Notes: generated by a model from the sequence alone, not told the origin. A stretch of 64,000 nucleotides of DNA from Vulcanimicrobium winogradskyi (GCA_003134965.1 PLDA01000002.1:1054001-1118000); one strand, 5' to 3'; shown: positions 42,668-51,991, counted from the first letter of the stretch. Numbers and translations are program-made.

Positions 42668-44266
42668 TCAGACCGCGAGCGACCGGACCGATCCGATCCC
42701 GCTCACGGCTCGGAGGGCGGCCAGCGTGTTTTCGTCGGCCGGGCGGTCCGTCGAGAGCACCATGATCGCGTCGCCGCCGACGGTGTTCCGCGAGACCTGC
42801 ATGGTCGAGATGTTCACGCGCGCGTCGCCCAGGATCGTGCCGACGCGGCCGATCATCCCGGGGACGTCGGCGTGCTGGGTGATCAGCATCGCTCCGATCG
42901 GGGTCGCGTCGATCTCGTAGCCGTCCAGCTCGACGATGCGCGGCGCGCCCGCGATCGACGTCGCCGTGATCGACGTCCCGCCCGCCAGCAGGCGAAGCGA
43001 CGAGGCGTACGACGAGGATGCGCCGACACGGGCGGTGACCGCGATCCCGAGCTCGCGTGCGATCGCGTCTGCGTTGACCACCGAGACGCGGCGATCGGTC
43101 GTGGCCTGCAGCAGCCCGCTCAGAAACGCGCTGGTCAGCGGTTCGGGCGGCACGCCTGCGAGCGCGCCGCCGAGGACGAGCGCAAACTCCGGCATCCGCT
43201 CCGGGCGCGCATACTGCGGATAGAATCGGCCCAGCCGGTACGCGACGTCGAGGAACGGGCGCACGCGCTCGGCTTCCGGCCCGCTCGGAACCGGTGCGTT
43301 CACCGCGCCGCTCGCCGGCGCGCCGAGCAGCACGTGCGCGACGTCCTCGGCGAGCTCGGTCGCGATCCGCGCCAGCGCTTCGTGCGTGGAGCCGCCGAGG
43401 TGCGGCGTCGGAACGACCTTGGGGTGGCGGTGCAGCGCGGCGCCGACGCCGTCACGCGGTGGCGGCTCCTCGGCGACGACGTCGAGCCCGGCACCGGCCA
43501 GCACGCCCGCGTCGAGCGCTCGCAGCAGGTCGTCCTCGACGATCACGCTGCCGCGCGCGCAGTTGATCAGGTACGCGTGCGCGCGCAGCAGCCGAAGCTT
43601 GGACGCATCGATCATCCCGATCGTCTGCGGCGTGAGCGGTACGTGCAGCGTCACGATGTCGCTCTCGCGCAGCAGCGTGTCGAGATCCACCAGGCGCGCG
43701 TCGAAGGCATCGGCGCGCGCGGCGGTGACGTACGGATCGTGGGCGACGATCGTCATCCCGAACGCCTTCGCGCGCGTAGCGACGTTGCCGCCGATGCGGC
43801 CCAGACCGACGATCCCCAGCGTCTTCCCGTAGAGCTCGGTGCCGATCAAGTTCTTGCGGTCCCAGATCCCCTCGCGCAGCTGCTGCACCGCGGCCGGCGT
43901 GCGCCGCGCGAGAGAGAGCATCAGCGCGAACGTCTGCTCCGTCGCGGCGAGCGTGTTCGCACCCGGCGTGTTCAGCACGAGGATCCCGGCCTCGGTGGCG
44001 GCGGTGACGTCGATCGCGTCGACGCCGACGCCGGCCCGCGCCACGACCGCCAGGCGGGGCCCGGCGGCGAGCAGCGCACGGTCGACGCGCGTCTCCGAAC
44101 GGACGATCAGGCCGTCGGCCTCGGCGAGCGCCGCGACGAGCTCGGCGCGCGAGCGGCCGACGAGCGATTCCACCTCGATACCGGCCGCGCGCAACACCGC
44201 CAGGCCGTGCTCGGCGAAGGGTTCGGCGACGACGACGCGTTTGCGAAACAGGCCGCTTCGATCCAT
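42668..44266 (-). CDS. serA: D-3-phosphoglycerate dehydrogenase
   Basis: 532 residues, long form. NAD-binding GKTLGIVGLGRIGGNVATRA; catalytic Arg, Glu and His in NCARGSVIVEDDL, LDVVAEEPP and TPHLGGSTHEALARI; then an intervening (ASB) domain and a C-terminal ACT domain (MLITQHADVPGMIGRVGTIL, VNISTMQVSRNTVGGDAIMV) for serine feedback. It starts serine synthesis from 3-phosphoglycerate. ATG 44266 is used; GTG 44281 would add five residues and nearly touch the divergent membrane-protein start at 44286. Confidence 0.94.
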   Translation of the reverse strand: MDRSGLFRKRVVVAEPFAEHGLAVLRAAGIEVESLVGRSRAELVAALAEADGLIVRSETRVDRALLAAGPRLAVVARAGVGVDAIDVTAATEAGILVLNTPGANTLAATEQTFALMLSLARRTPAAVQQLREGIWDRKNLIGTELYGKTLGIVGLGRIGGNVATRAKAFGMTIVAHDPYVTAARADAFDARLVDLDTLLRESDIVTLHVPLTPQTIGMIDASKLRLLRAHAYLINCARGSVIVEDDLLRALDAGVLAGAGLDVVAEEPPPRDGVGAALHRHPKVVPTPHLGGSTHEALARIATELAEDVAHVLLGAPASGAVNAPVPSGPEAERVRPFLDVAYRLGRFYPQYARPERMPEFALVLGGALAGVPPEPLTSAFLSGLLQATTDRRVSVVNADAIARELGIAVTARVGASSSYASSLRLLAGGTSITATSIAGAPRIVELDGYEIDATPIGAMLITQHADVPGMIGRVGTILGDARVNISTMQVSRNTVGGDAIMVLSTDRPADENTLAALRAVSGIGSVRSLAV

Positions 44267-44285
44267 CGGGCGTAGTTGCACGCAC

Positions 44286-45764
44286 TTGTCTCCCCGCCTT
44301 CAGGGCGCGCTCACCGTGGCGGTCGCCTTTGTCGTCCCGCTCGTCGTGCTGGTCAGCTCGGTGCGGACGTCGGTCGGCTTTTGGGACACGGCCGACTTGC
44401 AGACCGTCGCTTGGATCGCCGGGATTCCGTATCCGACCGGCTTCCCCGGCTACGTCGCGATCGCTTGGCTGTGGACGCACGCGGTGCCCTTCGCGTCGGT
44501 CGCGGCGCGGGTGAACGCACTCTCGGCGATCGCGATCTCGGGCGGCGCCGCGACGATCGCGGCGCTGGCGCTGCTGTTCGACGTGCTCCCCGTGGTGGCG
44601 ATCCTCTCCGCGTGGACGTTCGCGTTCGCCCACGTCGTCTGGGTGCGCGCGACGTATGCGGACGTGCACCCGCTGGGGTTTGCGCTCGCGTTCGTCGCAA
44701 TCGTGCTCGCCGTCCGCTGGACGCGGCGCGACGACGCGCGCGCGCTCGCGACCGGGATCGTGCTGGCCGGCGTCGCCGTCGCGGTCGACAACACGACGGT
44801 GCTGATGCTGGCCGGAGGCGTGGTCGTGACGCTCGGGCGGCGCTGGCCGGCCGGCCTCGTCGCGCGATCGGTCGCGATCGCGGCGCTCGTCGTCGTGCTC
44901 GCCTATGCGTACTTGCCGCTGCGCAGCGCGTACGTCACGACGCATCGGCTCGACCCCACGCTCGCGCTGGGAATACCGCCGGGCCGCCCGTTCTGGGACG
45001 ATCATCATCCCGCGACAGGCGAGGGCTTCCGCGCGCTGATCTCGGGGACCGAGTGGACCCCGGGCGCGACGCTCGCGCGCTTGTTCACGCCCGCGGCGGC
45101 GCGGAACGCGCTCGGGCGCTTCGGCCCCGAGCTGGCGGCGGACGAGCCGCAGGGGCTCGAGATCGTCGCGCTGATCGGGCTCGCGTTCGTCGCCGCCGAG
45201 GCGCCGTTGACGGCGCTGGGACTCGTGCTGGCCGCGCTCGTTCCGGCGCTCTTCGGCGCGTCGTACCAGGCCGAGGCCGATCCCGAGCGCTATGTCTTCA
45301 TGCTCTACGCGGTGACGGCGCTCGGCATCGCGATCGCCGCCGATCGCACCGTGCGCGCGTTCGGCGGCCGGCAGCCGGCGCTCGCGCTCGGCGTCGTGTG
45401 CACGCTGCTCGCGCTTGCGCTCGTGAACGACGCCGCGCGCGGTGCGCACTTGTTCTCCGTGCGCGACAACGGCGACGCGCGGGCCCTCGGGGAGCGCGTC
45501 GTCGCAGGCACGCGCGACGGCGCCGTGGTCGTCGCGCCTTGGGACTGGGCGACCACGCTCGCGTACCACGCCTACGTCGATGGCGCGCTCGGCGGCCGCA
45601 TCGTCGTCTGCGCGCTTCCGGAGGACAATCTCGCTGCGTACGCCCGCTGGATGCGCGAACGCCAGGTGACGATCGTCTCCGACGGCGAGCCGGAGCTCCA
45701 GGGTTTCCGCACTCGCCGCCTCACCGGCGGAACCCCGCAAGTCTACGAGATCCTCAAACCGTGA
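44286..45764 (+). CDS. DUF2723 (TMEM260/O-mannosyltransferase-like) membrane protein
   Basis: About 492 residues, TTG 44286 or GTG 44316 as start. Ten or more helices. The N-terminal loop SVGFWDTADLQTVAWIAGIP followed by YPTGFPGYVAIAWLW is the DUF2723 signature, with the Asp of a GT-C-type glycosyltransferase; the C-terminal soluble part has VVVAPWDWATTLAYHAYVDG. Members are predicted to move sugars from lipid carriers in the periplasm. The stop overlaps the next membrane protein as GTGA. Only about 20 bases separate it from serA, so both promoters must overlap coding DNA. Confidence 0.8.
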   Translation: MSPRLQGALTVAVAFVVPLVVLVSSVRTSVGFWDTADLQTVAWIAGIPYPTGFPGYVAIAWLWTHAVPFASVAARVNALSAIAISGGAATIAALALLFDVLPVVAILSAWTFAFAHVVWVRATYADVHPLGFALAFVAIVLAVRWTRRDDARALATGIVLAGVAVAVDNTTVLMLAGGVVVTLGRRWPAGLVARSVAIAALVVVLAYAYLPLRSAYVTTHRLDPTLALGIPPGRPFWDDHHPATGEGFRALISGTEWTPGATLARLFTPAAARNALGRFGPELAADEPQGLEIVALIGLAFVAAEAPLTALGLVLAALVPALFGASYQAEADPERYVFMLYAVTALGIAIAADRTVRAFGGRQPALALGVVCTLLALALVNDAARGAHLFSVRDNGDARALGERVVAGTRDGAVVVAPWDWATTLAYHAYVDGALGGRIVVCALPEDNLAAYARWMRERQVTIVSDGEPELQGFRTRRLTGGTPQVYEILKP

Positions 45765-46942
45765 ATTCCGTTCTGGTCGGGTTGCTCGGGGCGATCGTGG
45801 CGCTGGCGTTCGCGCACGGTCGCGTCACGCCGTACGACAACTACGTGCTGCTGGCGAGCCAAATGCTGCACGGACACCTGTGGATCGATCCGGTCTGGCC
45901 CGGTCCGGAGATCGACGCGGTCCTGTTCGACGGACACCGCTACGTCGTCAACGATCCGGTACCGGCGATCCTGATACTGCCGCTCGTCGCGTTCGTCGGA
46001 ACGAACGCCAACGAGACGCTGCTCGCGTGTCTGCTCTGCGGCGTCGCGTGCGGTGCCGCGTGGGCGCTCCTCGAGCGGCTCGGCGTCACCAGCCGCGTCG
46101 CCGTCTGGCTGGTCGTCTTCTTCCTGGCCGGTACCGATCTGCTCTGGTGCTCGATGCTGGGCGACGTGTGGTTCATCGCGCAGACCTCGGCGGTCGCGTT
46201 CATGCTGCTCGCGCTGTGCGAGCTGGCCGGGAAACGGCGCGGCTGGCTGGTCGCGCTGTGGACCGCGCTCGCGCTCGGCTCGCGCTTCACGCTAGTGATG
46301 GCGCTCCCCGTGCTGCTCTGGTGGGTGTGGGACGGCTTCGGCGAGCGTGACCGCCGCCCGCCCTTCGACAAGCTCCGGTCTGCGCTCGCGTTCGTCGCGA
46401 CGCTCGTACCGTTCTTCGTGCTGTGGGTCAGCTACAACATGGCGCGCTGGCACGTGCCCTGGGACGCCGGGCACACGATCTTCTACCACCAGGACCCGTT
46501 CATGGGCGGACCCGGCTCGCCGTTCGGGCTTGCGAACGTCCCGACCGAGCTGTACTCGTTCTTCGTCGTGCCGCCGCAGTTCCACGCGACGTTTCCGTTC
46601 GTCGAGCCGCTCGCATTCGGAACCGCGCTCTGGTTCACGAGCCCGGCGCTGCTGCTGGCGTTTCTCGCGCGGGAGCCGCGCCGGCTCGCCGTTTCGCTGT
46701 GGCTTGCGACCGTGCTGGTAGCCGGTCCGTCGCTTCTCTACTATGCGAACGGCGGTTCACAGTTCGGGATGCGCCACGCGCTCGACTTCGAACCGTTCCT
46801 GCTCGCCTTGATGGGACTTGCGACTCGCTCAAATTTGGGGGTCGCGTGGCGCTTCGCGCAGGGGCTCATCGCGTGGAGCGCAGCGGTCGGTGTCTACGGG
46901 TGCTGGTACTGGAACACGTTCCTCCGACACGGCATCTTGTGA
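45761..46942 (+). CDS. Polytopic membrane protein, probable glycosyltransferase-like
   Basis: 393 residues, about nine helices. The opening HGRVTPYDNYVLLASQMLHG and DPVWPGPEIDAVLFDGHRYV hold the acidic residues expected in the first external loop of GT-C-type enzymes; later WFTSPALLLAFLAREPRRLA and NGGSQFGMRHALDFEPFLLA are noticeable. It is coupled to the DUF2723 gene upstream (GTGA), so both may act in one envelope glycosylation step. Residues PPFDKLRSALAF are encoded by a copy of the CTTCGACAAGC element inserted in frame in a cytoplasmic loop. Confidence 0.7.
   Translation: MNSVLVGLLGAIVALAFAHGRVTPYDNYVLLASQMLHGHLWIDPVWPGPEIDAVLFDGHRYVVNDPVPAILILPLVAFVGTNANETLLACLLCGVACGAAWALLERLGVTSRVAVWLVVFFLAGTDLLWCSMLGDVWFIAQTSAVAFMLLALCELAGKRRGWLVALWTALALGSRFTLVMALPVLLWWVWDGFGERDRRPPFDKLRSALAFVATLVPFFVLWVSYNMARWHVPWDAGHTIFYHQDPFMGGPGSPFGLANVPTELYSFFVVPPQFHATFPFVEPLAFGTALWFTSPALLLAFLAREPRRLAVSLWLATVLVAGPSLLYYANGGSQFGMRHALDFEPFLLALMGLATRSNLGVAWRFAQGLIAWSAAVGVYGCWYWNTFLRHGIL
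46361..46380 (+). repeat. CTTCGACAAGC dispersed element, copy 3 (inside a gene)
   Basis: CCCTTCGACAAGCTCCGGTC lies in frame inside the membrane-protein gene and encodes PFDKLRS. It matches the first half of copies at 12660-12683 and 17947-17974. Confidence 0.5.
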
Positions 46943-47026
46943 AGCACGTCCGTACCGCGGCGCGGGATACATCCTTTCCTTCCTGGGTACACGTTGAGCG
47001 GCACTCACTAGGGGGAAAGACGACGA

Positions 47027-47275
47027 ATGGATGAACGCAACATCACGGTCGCCCGCGACAACGGCGGATCGCTCGCAGCCTTCAGCTTGGTCGCAGTCAT
47101 CGTGGTCGTCGCCTTGATCGCGCTCTTCGTGTGGCAGCCGTGGAACGCGACCAGCACGTCGCGCAGCATCACAAACACGACGACCCAGCAGTCGAGCGGC
47201 GCGAACGGTACGAACGGTACGAACGGCGGCGCATCGACGACTACTACTACTACGACCGGCGGAGGGACCCACTGA
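47027..47275 (+). CDS. Small single-helix membrane protein with Asn/Thr/Gly-rich tail
   Basis: 82 residues from ATG after GGGGGAAAG. One membrane helix (LAAFSLVAVIVVVALIALFV) is followed by a low-complexity tail (TNTTTQQSSGANGTNGTNGG). The DNA holds GAACGGTAC and ACT microrepeats that could vary in number. No family is recognised. Its stop overlaps the next start (TGATG), and the next gene encodes a hydrophilic helical protein, so the pair may be stress-induced envelope proteins preceding the end-joining genes. Confidence 0.7.
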   Translation: MDERNITVARDNGGSLAAFSLVAVIVVVALIALFVWQPWNATSTSRSITNTTTQQSSGANGTNGTNGGASTTTTTTTGGGTH

Positions 47276-47514
47276 TGGAACGTGACAACGACGCGAAACG
47301 CGATTCGATCGAGACGCTCAAGAGCGATACGCACGACGCGCTGGACGAAGCGAAGCATCGCGTGCTGGCCGGCGGCGAGAAGGTGAAGCGCGCGGTGGAG
47401 GGCGATCAGATGCCGCTCGGCGACCGCATCGCCTCGCACGTCAAGGAGACCGGCCACGAGTTCAAGGCCGAGGTCGACAAGACGAAGCGCGACCTGCGCG
47501 ATAAGCCGGTCTGA
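47275..47514 (+). CDS. Small hydrophilic helical protein, LEA/CsbD-like character
   Basis: 79 residues, highly charged, with helix-forming heptads (SIETLKSDTHDALDEAKHRV, VKETGHEFKAEVDKTKRDLR) and no Cys or Trp. Such composition is typical of desiccation or general-stress proteins, but no family match is certain. It overlaps the previous gene by one base and ends just before the LigD-type ligase, consistent with a stress-related context. Confidence 0.7.
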   Translation: MERDNDAKRDSIETLKSDTHDALDEAKHRVLAGGEKVKRAVEGDQMPLGDRIASHVKETGHEFKAEVDKTKRDLRDKPV

Positions 47515-47531
47515 TCCGCGATCGGAGAGCT

Positions 47532-49181
47532 CTGAAGAAAACGACCGACCGGCTCGCCGAGTACGTTCGCAAACGCGACTTCTCGGCGACGCCGGAACCA
47601 AAAGGCGAAAAACGCAAGCGGGCTTCTTCCAAGAAGCTCCGCTTCGTCGTGCAAGAGCATCGCGCGACGCGGCTGCACTGGGATTTCCGGCTCGAAGTGA
47701 ACGGTGTGATGCCGTCGTGGGCGATCACCAAGGGGCCGACGATGATCGCCGGCGAGAAGCGGCTCGCGATGAACACCGAGGATCACCCGCTCGACTACCG
47801 CACCTTCGAAGGCGTGATCCCCGACGGCAACTACGGTGCGGGCGAAGTGATCGTGTGGGACGAGGGCTTCTACTCGCTGTACGAAGGCGACGACCCCGCC
47901 GAGCAGATCGCGAAGGGCAAGCTCAAGATCGTCATCGCCGGCCACAAGCTCAAAGGGCTGTTCACGCTGGTGAAGATGAAGCCGCGCGAGGGCGAGCGTG
48001 GCGAGCCGTGGCTGTTCTTCAAGGACCACGACGAGTACGAAGACCCGAACTGGACGATCGAAGCGAACGCCAAGAGCGTGAAGAGCGGGATGACGCTCGC
48101 GCAGCTGCAGCAGAAACGCAAGGACGCGCCGATCTGGAAAAGCAACCGCGCCTCGTCTGCCGACGGCACCGCGGTCAAGCGCGGGGTGCGTGCGAAGGCG
48201 GCGCACGCGGATCCGATCCCGCGCGACCCCAAGCCGATGCTGACGACCTTGGTCGAGGCTCCGTTCGACGACGAGCGCTGGCTGTTCGAGCTCAAGTGGG
48301 ACGGCTACCGGGCGATCGCGGTCGTCGAGAAGGACAAGGTCACGCTGACCTCGCGCAACGCCAAGGACTTGCTGCACCAGTTTCCCGAGATGAACGACCT
48401 CGCGCGCGCGTTCCTCTCGATCCCCGTCGTCGTCGATGGCGAGCTGTGCGTGCTCGATGCGCAGGGGAAGCCGGACTTTCAGGCGCTGCAATCGCGCGAC
48501 AAACCCGCCGTGCGCGGGGCGGCGCGCCGCAAACCATCGCCGGTGACGTTCGTCGTTTTCGACCTGCTCTACGCCGACGGGCGCGATCTTCGCGAGCGGC
48601 CGCTCGAAGAGCGCAAGCGGCTGCTGGAGTCGATCGTCGTCCCCGATCGCGGCGTGCTGTACTCCAAGCACGTGATCGGGACCGGCAAGCAGCTCTTCGC
48701 GCTGGCCGAGGAGCGCGGGCTCGAAGGGATCGTCGGAAAGGTTCGCACCTCGCCGTATCGATCGATCCGCTCGCGCGAGTGGGTGAAGATCAAGGCGAAG
48801 CAGCGGCAGGAGCTCGTCATCGGCGGCTTGACCGAACCGCGCGGCAGCCGCGCCGAGTTCGGCGCGCTACTGGTGGGCTATTACGAGGGCGGCGACTTGC
48901 ACTACGCGGGCCACGTCGGGACCGGATTCGACGCCAAGCTGCTGCGCAGCCTGAGCGCGAAGCTCAAGCCGCTCGAGCGCAAGACCTCGCCGTTCGTCGA
49001 GACCCCCAAGACGAACACGCCGGCGCACTGGGTGAAGCCGCAGCTCGTCGCCGAGATCGCGTTCGCCGAGTGGACCCGCGAGGGGATCCTGCGCCAGCCG
49101 GTCTTCATCGGGCTGCGGATCGACAAAGAGGCGAAGACCGTCGTGCGCGAGCGCGCGCAGCACCCAGACCCGGATGCATAG
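47532..49181 (+). CDS. ligD: ATP-dependent DNA ligase with 3'-phosphoesterase domain (LigD PE-LIG)
   Basis: About 549 residues. The PE domain starts LAEYVRKRDFSATPEP and continues VVQEHRATRLHWDFRLE, DHPLDYRTFEGVIPDGNYGA; then an ATP ligase with catalytic Lys in LFELKWDGYRAIAV, VDGELCVLDAQG, EGIVGKVRTS and an OB domain. It seals ends and trims 3' ends in Ku-dependent end joining. The polymerase domain is absent and encoded by the next gene. The first GTG (47649) falls inside the PE fold; homology requires a start by about 47560, where only CTG (47532, 47511) exists. The 5' end is therefore uncertain, from a rare start or a sequence error. Confidence 0.88.
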   Translation: MKKTTDRLAEYVRKRDFSATPEPKGEKRKRASSKKLRFVVQEHRATRLHWDFRLEVNGVMPSWAITKGPTMIAGEKRLAMNTEDHPLDYRTFEGVIPDGNYGAGEVIVWDEGFYSLYEGDDPAEQIAKGKLKIVIAGHKLKGLFTLVKMKPREGERGEPWLFFKDHDEYEDPNWTIEANAKSVKSGMTLAQLQQKRKDAPIWKSNRASSADGTAVKRGVRAKAAHADPIPRDPKPMLTTLVEAPFDDERWLFELKWDGYRAIAVVEKDKVTLTSRNAKDLLHQFPEMNDLARAFLSIPVVVDGELCVLDAQGKPDFQALQSRDKPAVRGAARRKPSPVTFVVFDLLYADGRDLRERPLEERKRLLESIVVPDRGVLYSKHVIGTGKQLFALAEERGLEGIVGKVRTSPYRSIRSREWVKIKAKQRQELVIGGLTEPRGSRAEFGALLVGYYEGGDLHYAGHVGTGFDAKLLRSLSAKLKPLERKTSPFVETPKTNTPAHWVKPQLVAEIAFAEWTREGILRQPVFIGLRIDKEAKTVVRERAQHPDPDA

Positions 49182-50147
49182 ATGCCGCCGAAAAAAACCG
49201 AGATCGTCGCCACGATCGGCGGCCGCGAACTCAAGCTGACGAACCAGGACAAGATCCTGTTCCCCGGCGACGGCTACACCAAGGGCGATCTCGTGCGCTA
49301 CTACCAAGCCGTCGCGCCGATGATCCTGCCGTACCTGCGCGGGAACCCGCTGACGATGGAGCGCTTTCCGGACGGGATCGGCGTCCCGCGCGGGATCTGG
49401 GAGAAGCAGATGCCGCGCTATACGCCGGAGTGGGTAACGCGGGTGACGATCCAGCCCTCGACCGGCGAACCGCGGAACGTCACCTACGTGGTCGTCGACG
49501 ACGCCGCGTCGCTGGCGTGGGTGGCGAACCTGGCCGCGATCACGCTGCACATCTGGTATTCGCACGTGCCGACGATCGACGTCCCCGACGTGATCCTGTT
49601 CGATCTCGACCCCGGCGAGCGGTGTCCGCTGGCGCGGCTTGCGAAGGTCGCGCTGGGCTTCCGCGACGAGCTCGCCGGCATCGGGATCCGCGCCTACGTG
49701 AAGACGACCGGCGGGATGGGACTGCACGTGATCCTGCCGCTGGAACCGCACTACGACTACGAGATCGCCAAGGGCGTCTCGGAGCTGGTCGCCCGCCGGG
49801 TCCACGCGGTGCTGCCGAAGGACACGACGCTGGAGCGGACGATCTCACGGCGGCCCAAGGACCTGGTGTACCTGGATTGGGTGCAAGTAGGCAAGGGGAA
49901 AACCTACGTCGCGCCGTTCACCGTGCGGGCTCGGGACGGGGCGCCGGTGTCGATGCCGCTGGCATGGCGGGAGGTCGAGGCGATGCGCCGCAAGCGCGCC
50001 CCCGAGACCACCGCCGAGATGCGGCGATGGACGATCGCGAACGTGCCGAAGCTCGTGGCGAAGACCGGTGACCCGTGGCGGCGCGAGGGTTGGAAGCCCC
50101 AATCGCTCGAAAGCGCCCTATCAAAGGCTCGCTCGCTCTGGGAGTAG
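49182..50147 (+). CDS. LigD-type primase-polymerase (separate POL domain)
   Basis: 321 residues, an archaeo-eukaryotic primase fold. It opens LKLTNQDKILFPGDGYTKGD; metal-binding Asp residues are in VILFDLDPGE; KTTGGMGLHVILPL and VYLDWVQVGKGKTYVAPFTV then RARDGAPVSMPLAW are conserved in LigD polymerases. It fills gaps and adds nucleotides or ribonucleotides at breaks. ATG directly follows the ligase stop with no gap. In most bacteria POL is fused to PE-LIG; here the three functions are on two proteins, with Ku next. Confidence 0.93.
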   Translation: MPPKKTEIVATIGGRELKLTNQDKILFPGDGYTKGDLVRYYQAVAPMILPYLRGNPLTMERFPDGIGVPRGIWEKQMPRYTPEWVTRVTIQPSTGEPRNVTYVVVDDAASLAWVANLAAITLHIWYSHVPTIDVPDVILFDLDPGERCPLARLAKVALGFRDELAGIGIRAYVKTTGGMGLHVILPLEPHYDYEIAKGVSELVARRVHAVLPKDTTLERTISRRPKDLVYLDWVQVGKGKTYVAPFTVRARDGAPVSMPLAWREVEAMRRKRAPETTAEMRRWTIANVPKLVAKTGDPWRREGWKPQSLESALSKARSLWE

Positions 50148-50157
50148 ACCGAAAATC

Positions 50158-51066
50158 ATGGCACACGCGATTTGGTCCGGCGCGATCAACTTCGGACTCG
50201 TCACGATCCCGGTGAAGCTCTACACGGCCGTTCGGACGAACGACCTGCGCTTCAACTTCCTGCACAAGTCGGACGAAGGTCGCATCTACAACGAGCGGCA
50301 CTGCAGCGTCTGCGGCGAGAAGGTCGAGTACGCCGACCTGGTGCGCGGCTACGAGTACGAGAAGGGCCATTACGTCACGATCACCGACGACGACCTCAAG
50401 GGCGTGCGTCCGGAAGCGACGCAGTCGGTGCAAATCGTCGAGTTCGTCGAGCTCGACCAGATCAACCCGATGTACTTCGACACGCCGTACTATCTGGAGC
50501 CCGAGAAGAAGGGCCGCCACGCCTACGCGCTGCTGCGCGATGCGCTGATGGACTCCGGCCGCGTCGCGATCGCGCGCGTCGTGATCCGCTCGCGCGAGCA
50601 CATCGCCGCCGTGAAGCCGAACGGCGAGGCGCTGGTCCTCGAGCTGATGCACTTCGCCGACGAGCTGGTCGAACAGAAAGCCTTCGACTTTCCGGCGCTC
50701 AACGAAAAGGTCGCCGACGCCGAGAAGAAGATCGCGAAGCTGCTCATCGACACGATGAGCGTCGATGAGTTCAAGCCCGACGAGTTCCACGACAAGTACA
50801 AGGAAGACGTCCTGGCGATGATCGAGGCGCGCGCGGCCGGTGAGGAAATCGAGAAACCGGAAGTCCACCGTCCGGCGGCGACCAACGTCGTCAACCTGAT
50901 GGACGTCCTGCAGCGTTCGCTCGAACAGTCGAAGGCGCGCCGCAAGAAGGGCGGCGAGGCGATCGAAGAGGACGACGCCGAGGCCGCGAAGCCCGCCAAG
51001 CGCAAGACGGCGGCGAAGAAAACGGCCGCCGCTGCAAAGCCGAAGCGCAAGAAGAGCGCGGCATGA
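50158..51066 (+). CDS. ku: Non-homologous end-joining protein Ku
   Basis: 302 residues. It starts AHAIWSGAINFGLVTIPVKL, with a Cys pair in NERHCSVCGEKVEY, and continues through the Ku core (YLEPEKKGRHAYALLRDALM, VLELMHFADELVEQKAFDFP). The C-terminus is a Lys/Ala-rich tail (KRKTAAKKTAAAAKPKRKKS) that binds DNA without ends and affects sliding. It bridges broken ends and recruits the ligase and polymerase encoded upstream. The following gene overlaps its stop as ATGA. Confidence 0.96.
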   Translation: MAHAIWSGAINFGLVTIPVKLYTAVRTNDLRFNFLHKSDEGRIYNERHCSVCGEKVEYADLVRGYEYEKGHYVTITDDDLKGVRPEATQSVQIVEFVELDQINPMYFDTPYYLEPEKKGRHAYALLRDALMDSGRVAIARVVIRSREHIAAVKPNGEALVLELMHFADELVEQKAFDFPALNEKVADAEKKIAKLLIDTMSVDEFKPDEFHDKYKEDVLAMIEARAAGEEIEKPEVHRPAATNVVNLMDVLQRSLEQSKARRKKGGEAIEEDDAEAAKPAKRKTAAKKTAAAAKPKRKKSAA

Positions 51067-51962
51067 CGGGGGCGCGACTCGCCGGGATGGTTGCCGCAGC
51101 CTTCGCCATCCTCCCGCTCGCGGCGGCCGCGTCCGATCAGGACGACGCGCTGCGGCTCGCGGCGCGGGCCGCAAATCCGAGCGGCCTCGGAACGGCTACC
51201 GTGACGCTGCATGCGACGCCGGCCGGCTTCCCGTCCTCGATTCCGCTCCCGAAGGGAACGCTGGTCGGCAGCATCCGCCACGACGTCGGTCCGGTGGGAA
51301 GCACCGCAAACGGCACGCTGTGGTCGAACACGCTGTACTACGACGTTCAGAATCGCGACGCGGCCGTGAAAGACTACGAGGACGCGTTGCGCGCCGCGGG
51401 CTGGAAGCACGTCGACCTCGACGCGCTGCTGCAGCGACGGGCGGGCGTGACGCTACAGATCCCGGAACTCAACGCGTGGTGCTCTCCGGGCGAGCCTCGT
51501 GCCGGGGTTACGATCGTCAAGCCACGAACCGACGACGCGGCGCTCGACGTGACGGTCGGGCTCGGCGGGTTCAATTTCTTCGCTTGCAGCGACGAGGGTG
51601 CGACGCTCCGGCAGCAGGTGACGGCAGCCACGACGACCGTCGCGCAGTCGAAATCGCCGCTGCCGGCCTTCACTTCGACGCCCGGTGTGACGATCGACAT
51701 GACGGGCCCGGCGACCGACGGTTCGACGACCGGCGCCCGCATCACGTCGACGCTGGGTGCCGCGCCCGTGTTCGACAGTCTCGCGAGACAACTACTCGCC
51801 GCCGGCTGGGCCGGCAAACGCGTCGCCGCCGCGGAGGGGCTCTCCTCGCAAACGTTCACGAAGTCGATCGACGGCACGCAGTACACCGCGCTGCTCACCG
51901 TCTACGCGCTCGACGCGACGCACTTCATCGCACTCGCCGACGTCAGCGCGCTCCTGAGGTAG
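51063..51962 (+). CDS. Exported hypothetical protein coupled to ku
   Basis: 299 residues with signal peptide (GMVAAAFAILPLAAAASDQD). The mature part has two similar-looking sections, each ending in a segment of the type DYEDALRAAGWKHVD and SLARQLLAAGWAGKRV, probably a duplicated small alpha/beta domain. Two Cys residues could form a disulfide. No enzyme motif is recognised. ATGA overlap with ku means co-translation, though an exported protein is not expected to act in end joining. Confidence 0.6.
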   Translation: MTGARLAGMVAAAFAILPLAAAASDQDDALRLAARAANPSGLGTATVTLHATPAGFPSSIPLPKGTLVGSIRHDVGPVGSTANGTLWSNTLYYDVQNRDAAVKDYEDALRAAGWKHVDLDALLQRRAGVTLQIPELNAWCSPGEPRAGVTIVKPRTDDAALDVTVGLGGFNFFACSDEGATLRQQVTAATTTVAQSKSPLPAFTSTPGVTIDMTGPATDGSTTGARITSTLGAAPVFDSLARQLLAAGWAGKRVAAAEGLSSQTFTKSIDGTQYTALLTVYALDATHFIALADVSALLR

Positions 51963-51991
51963 CCTCAGGGCGTCCGCGCCACAAGCTGCTG

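Noticed and set aside
42550..42765. 71-residue plus-strand frame between the cupredoxin-like gene and serA
   Set aside because: No ribosome binding site, overlaps the serA 3' end antisense and turns to Arg/Pro-rich shadow sequence.
46943..47026. SigB-type promoter before the small stress-like genes
   Set aside because: TGGGTAC resembles a SigB -10 element, but no GTTT-type -35 occurs at the right distance.
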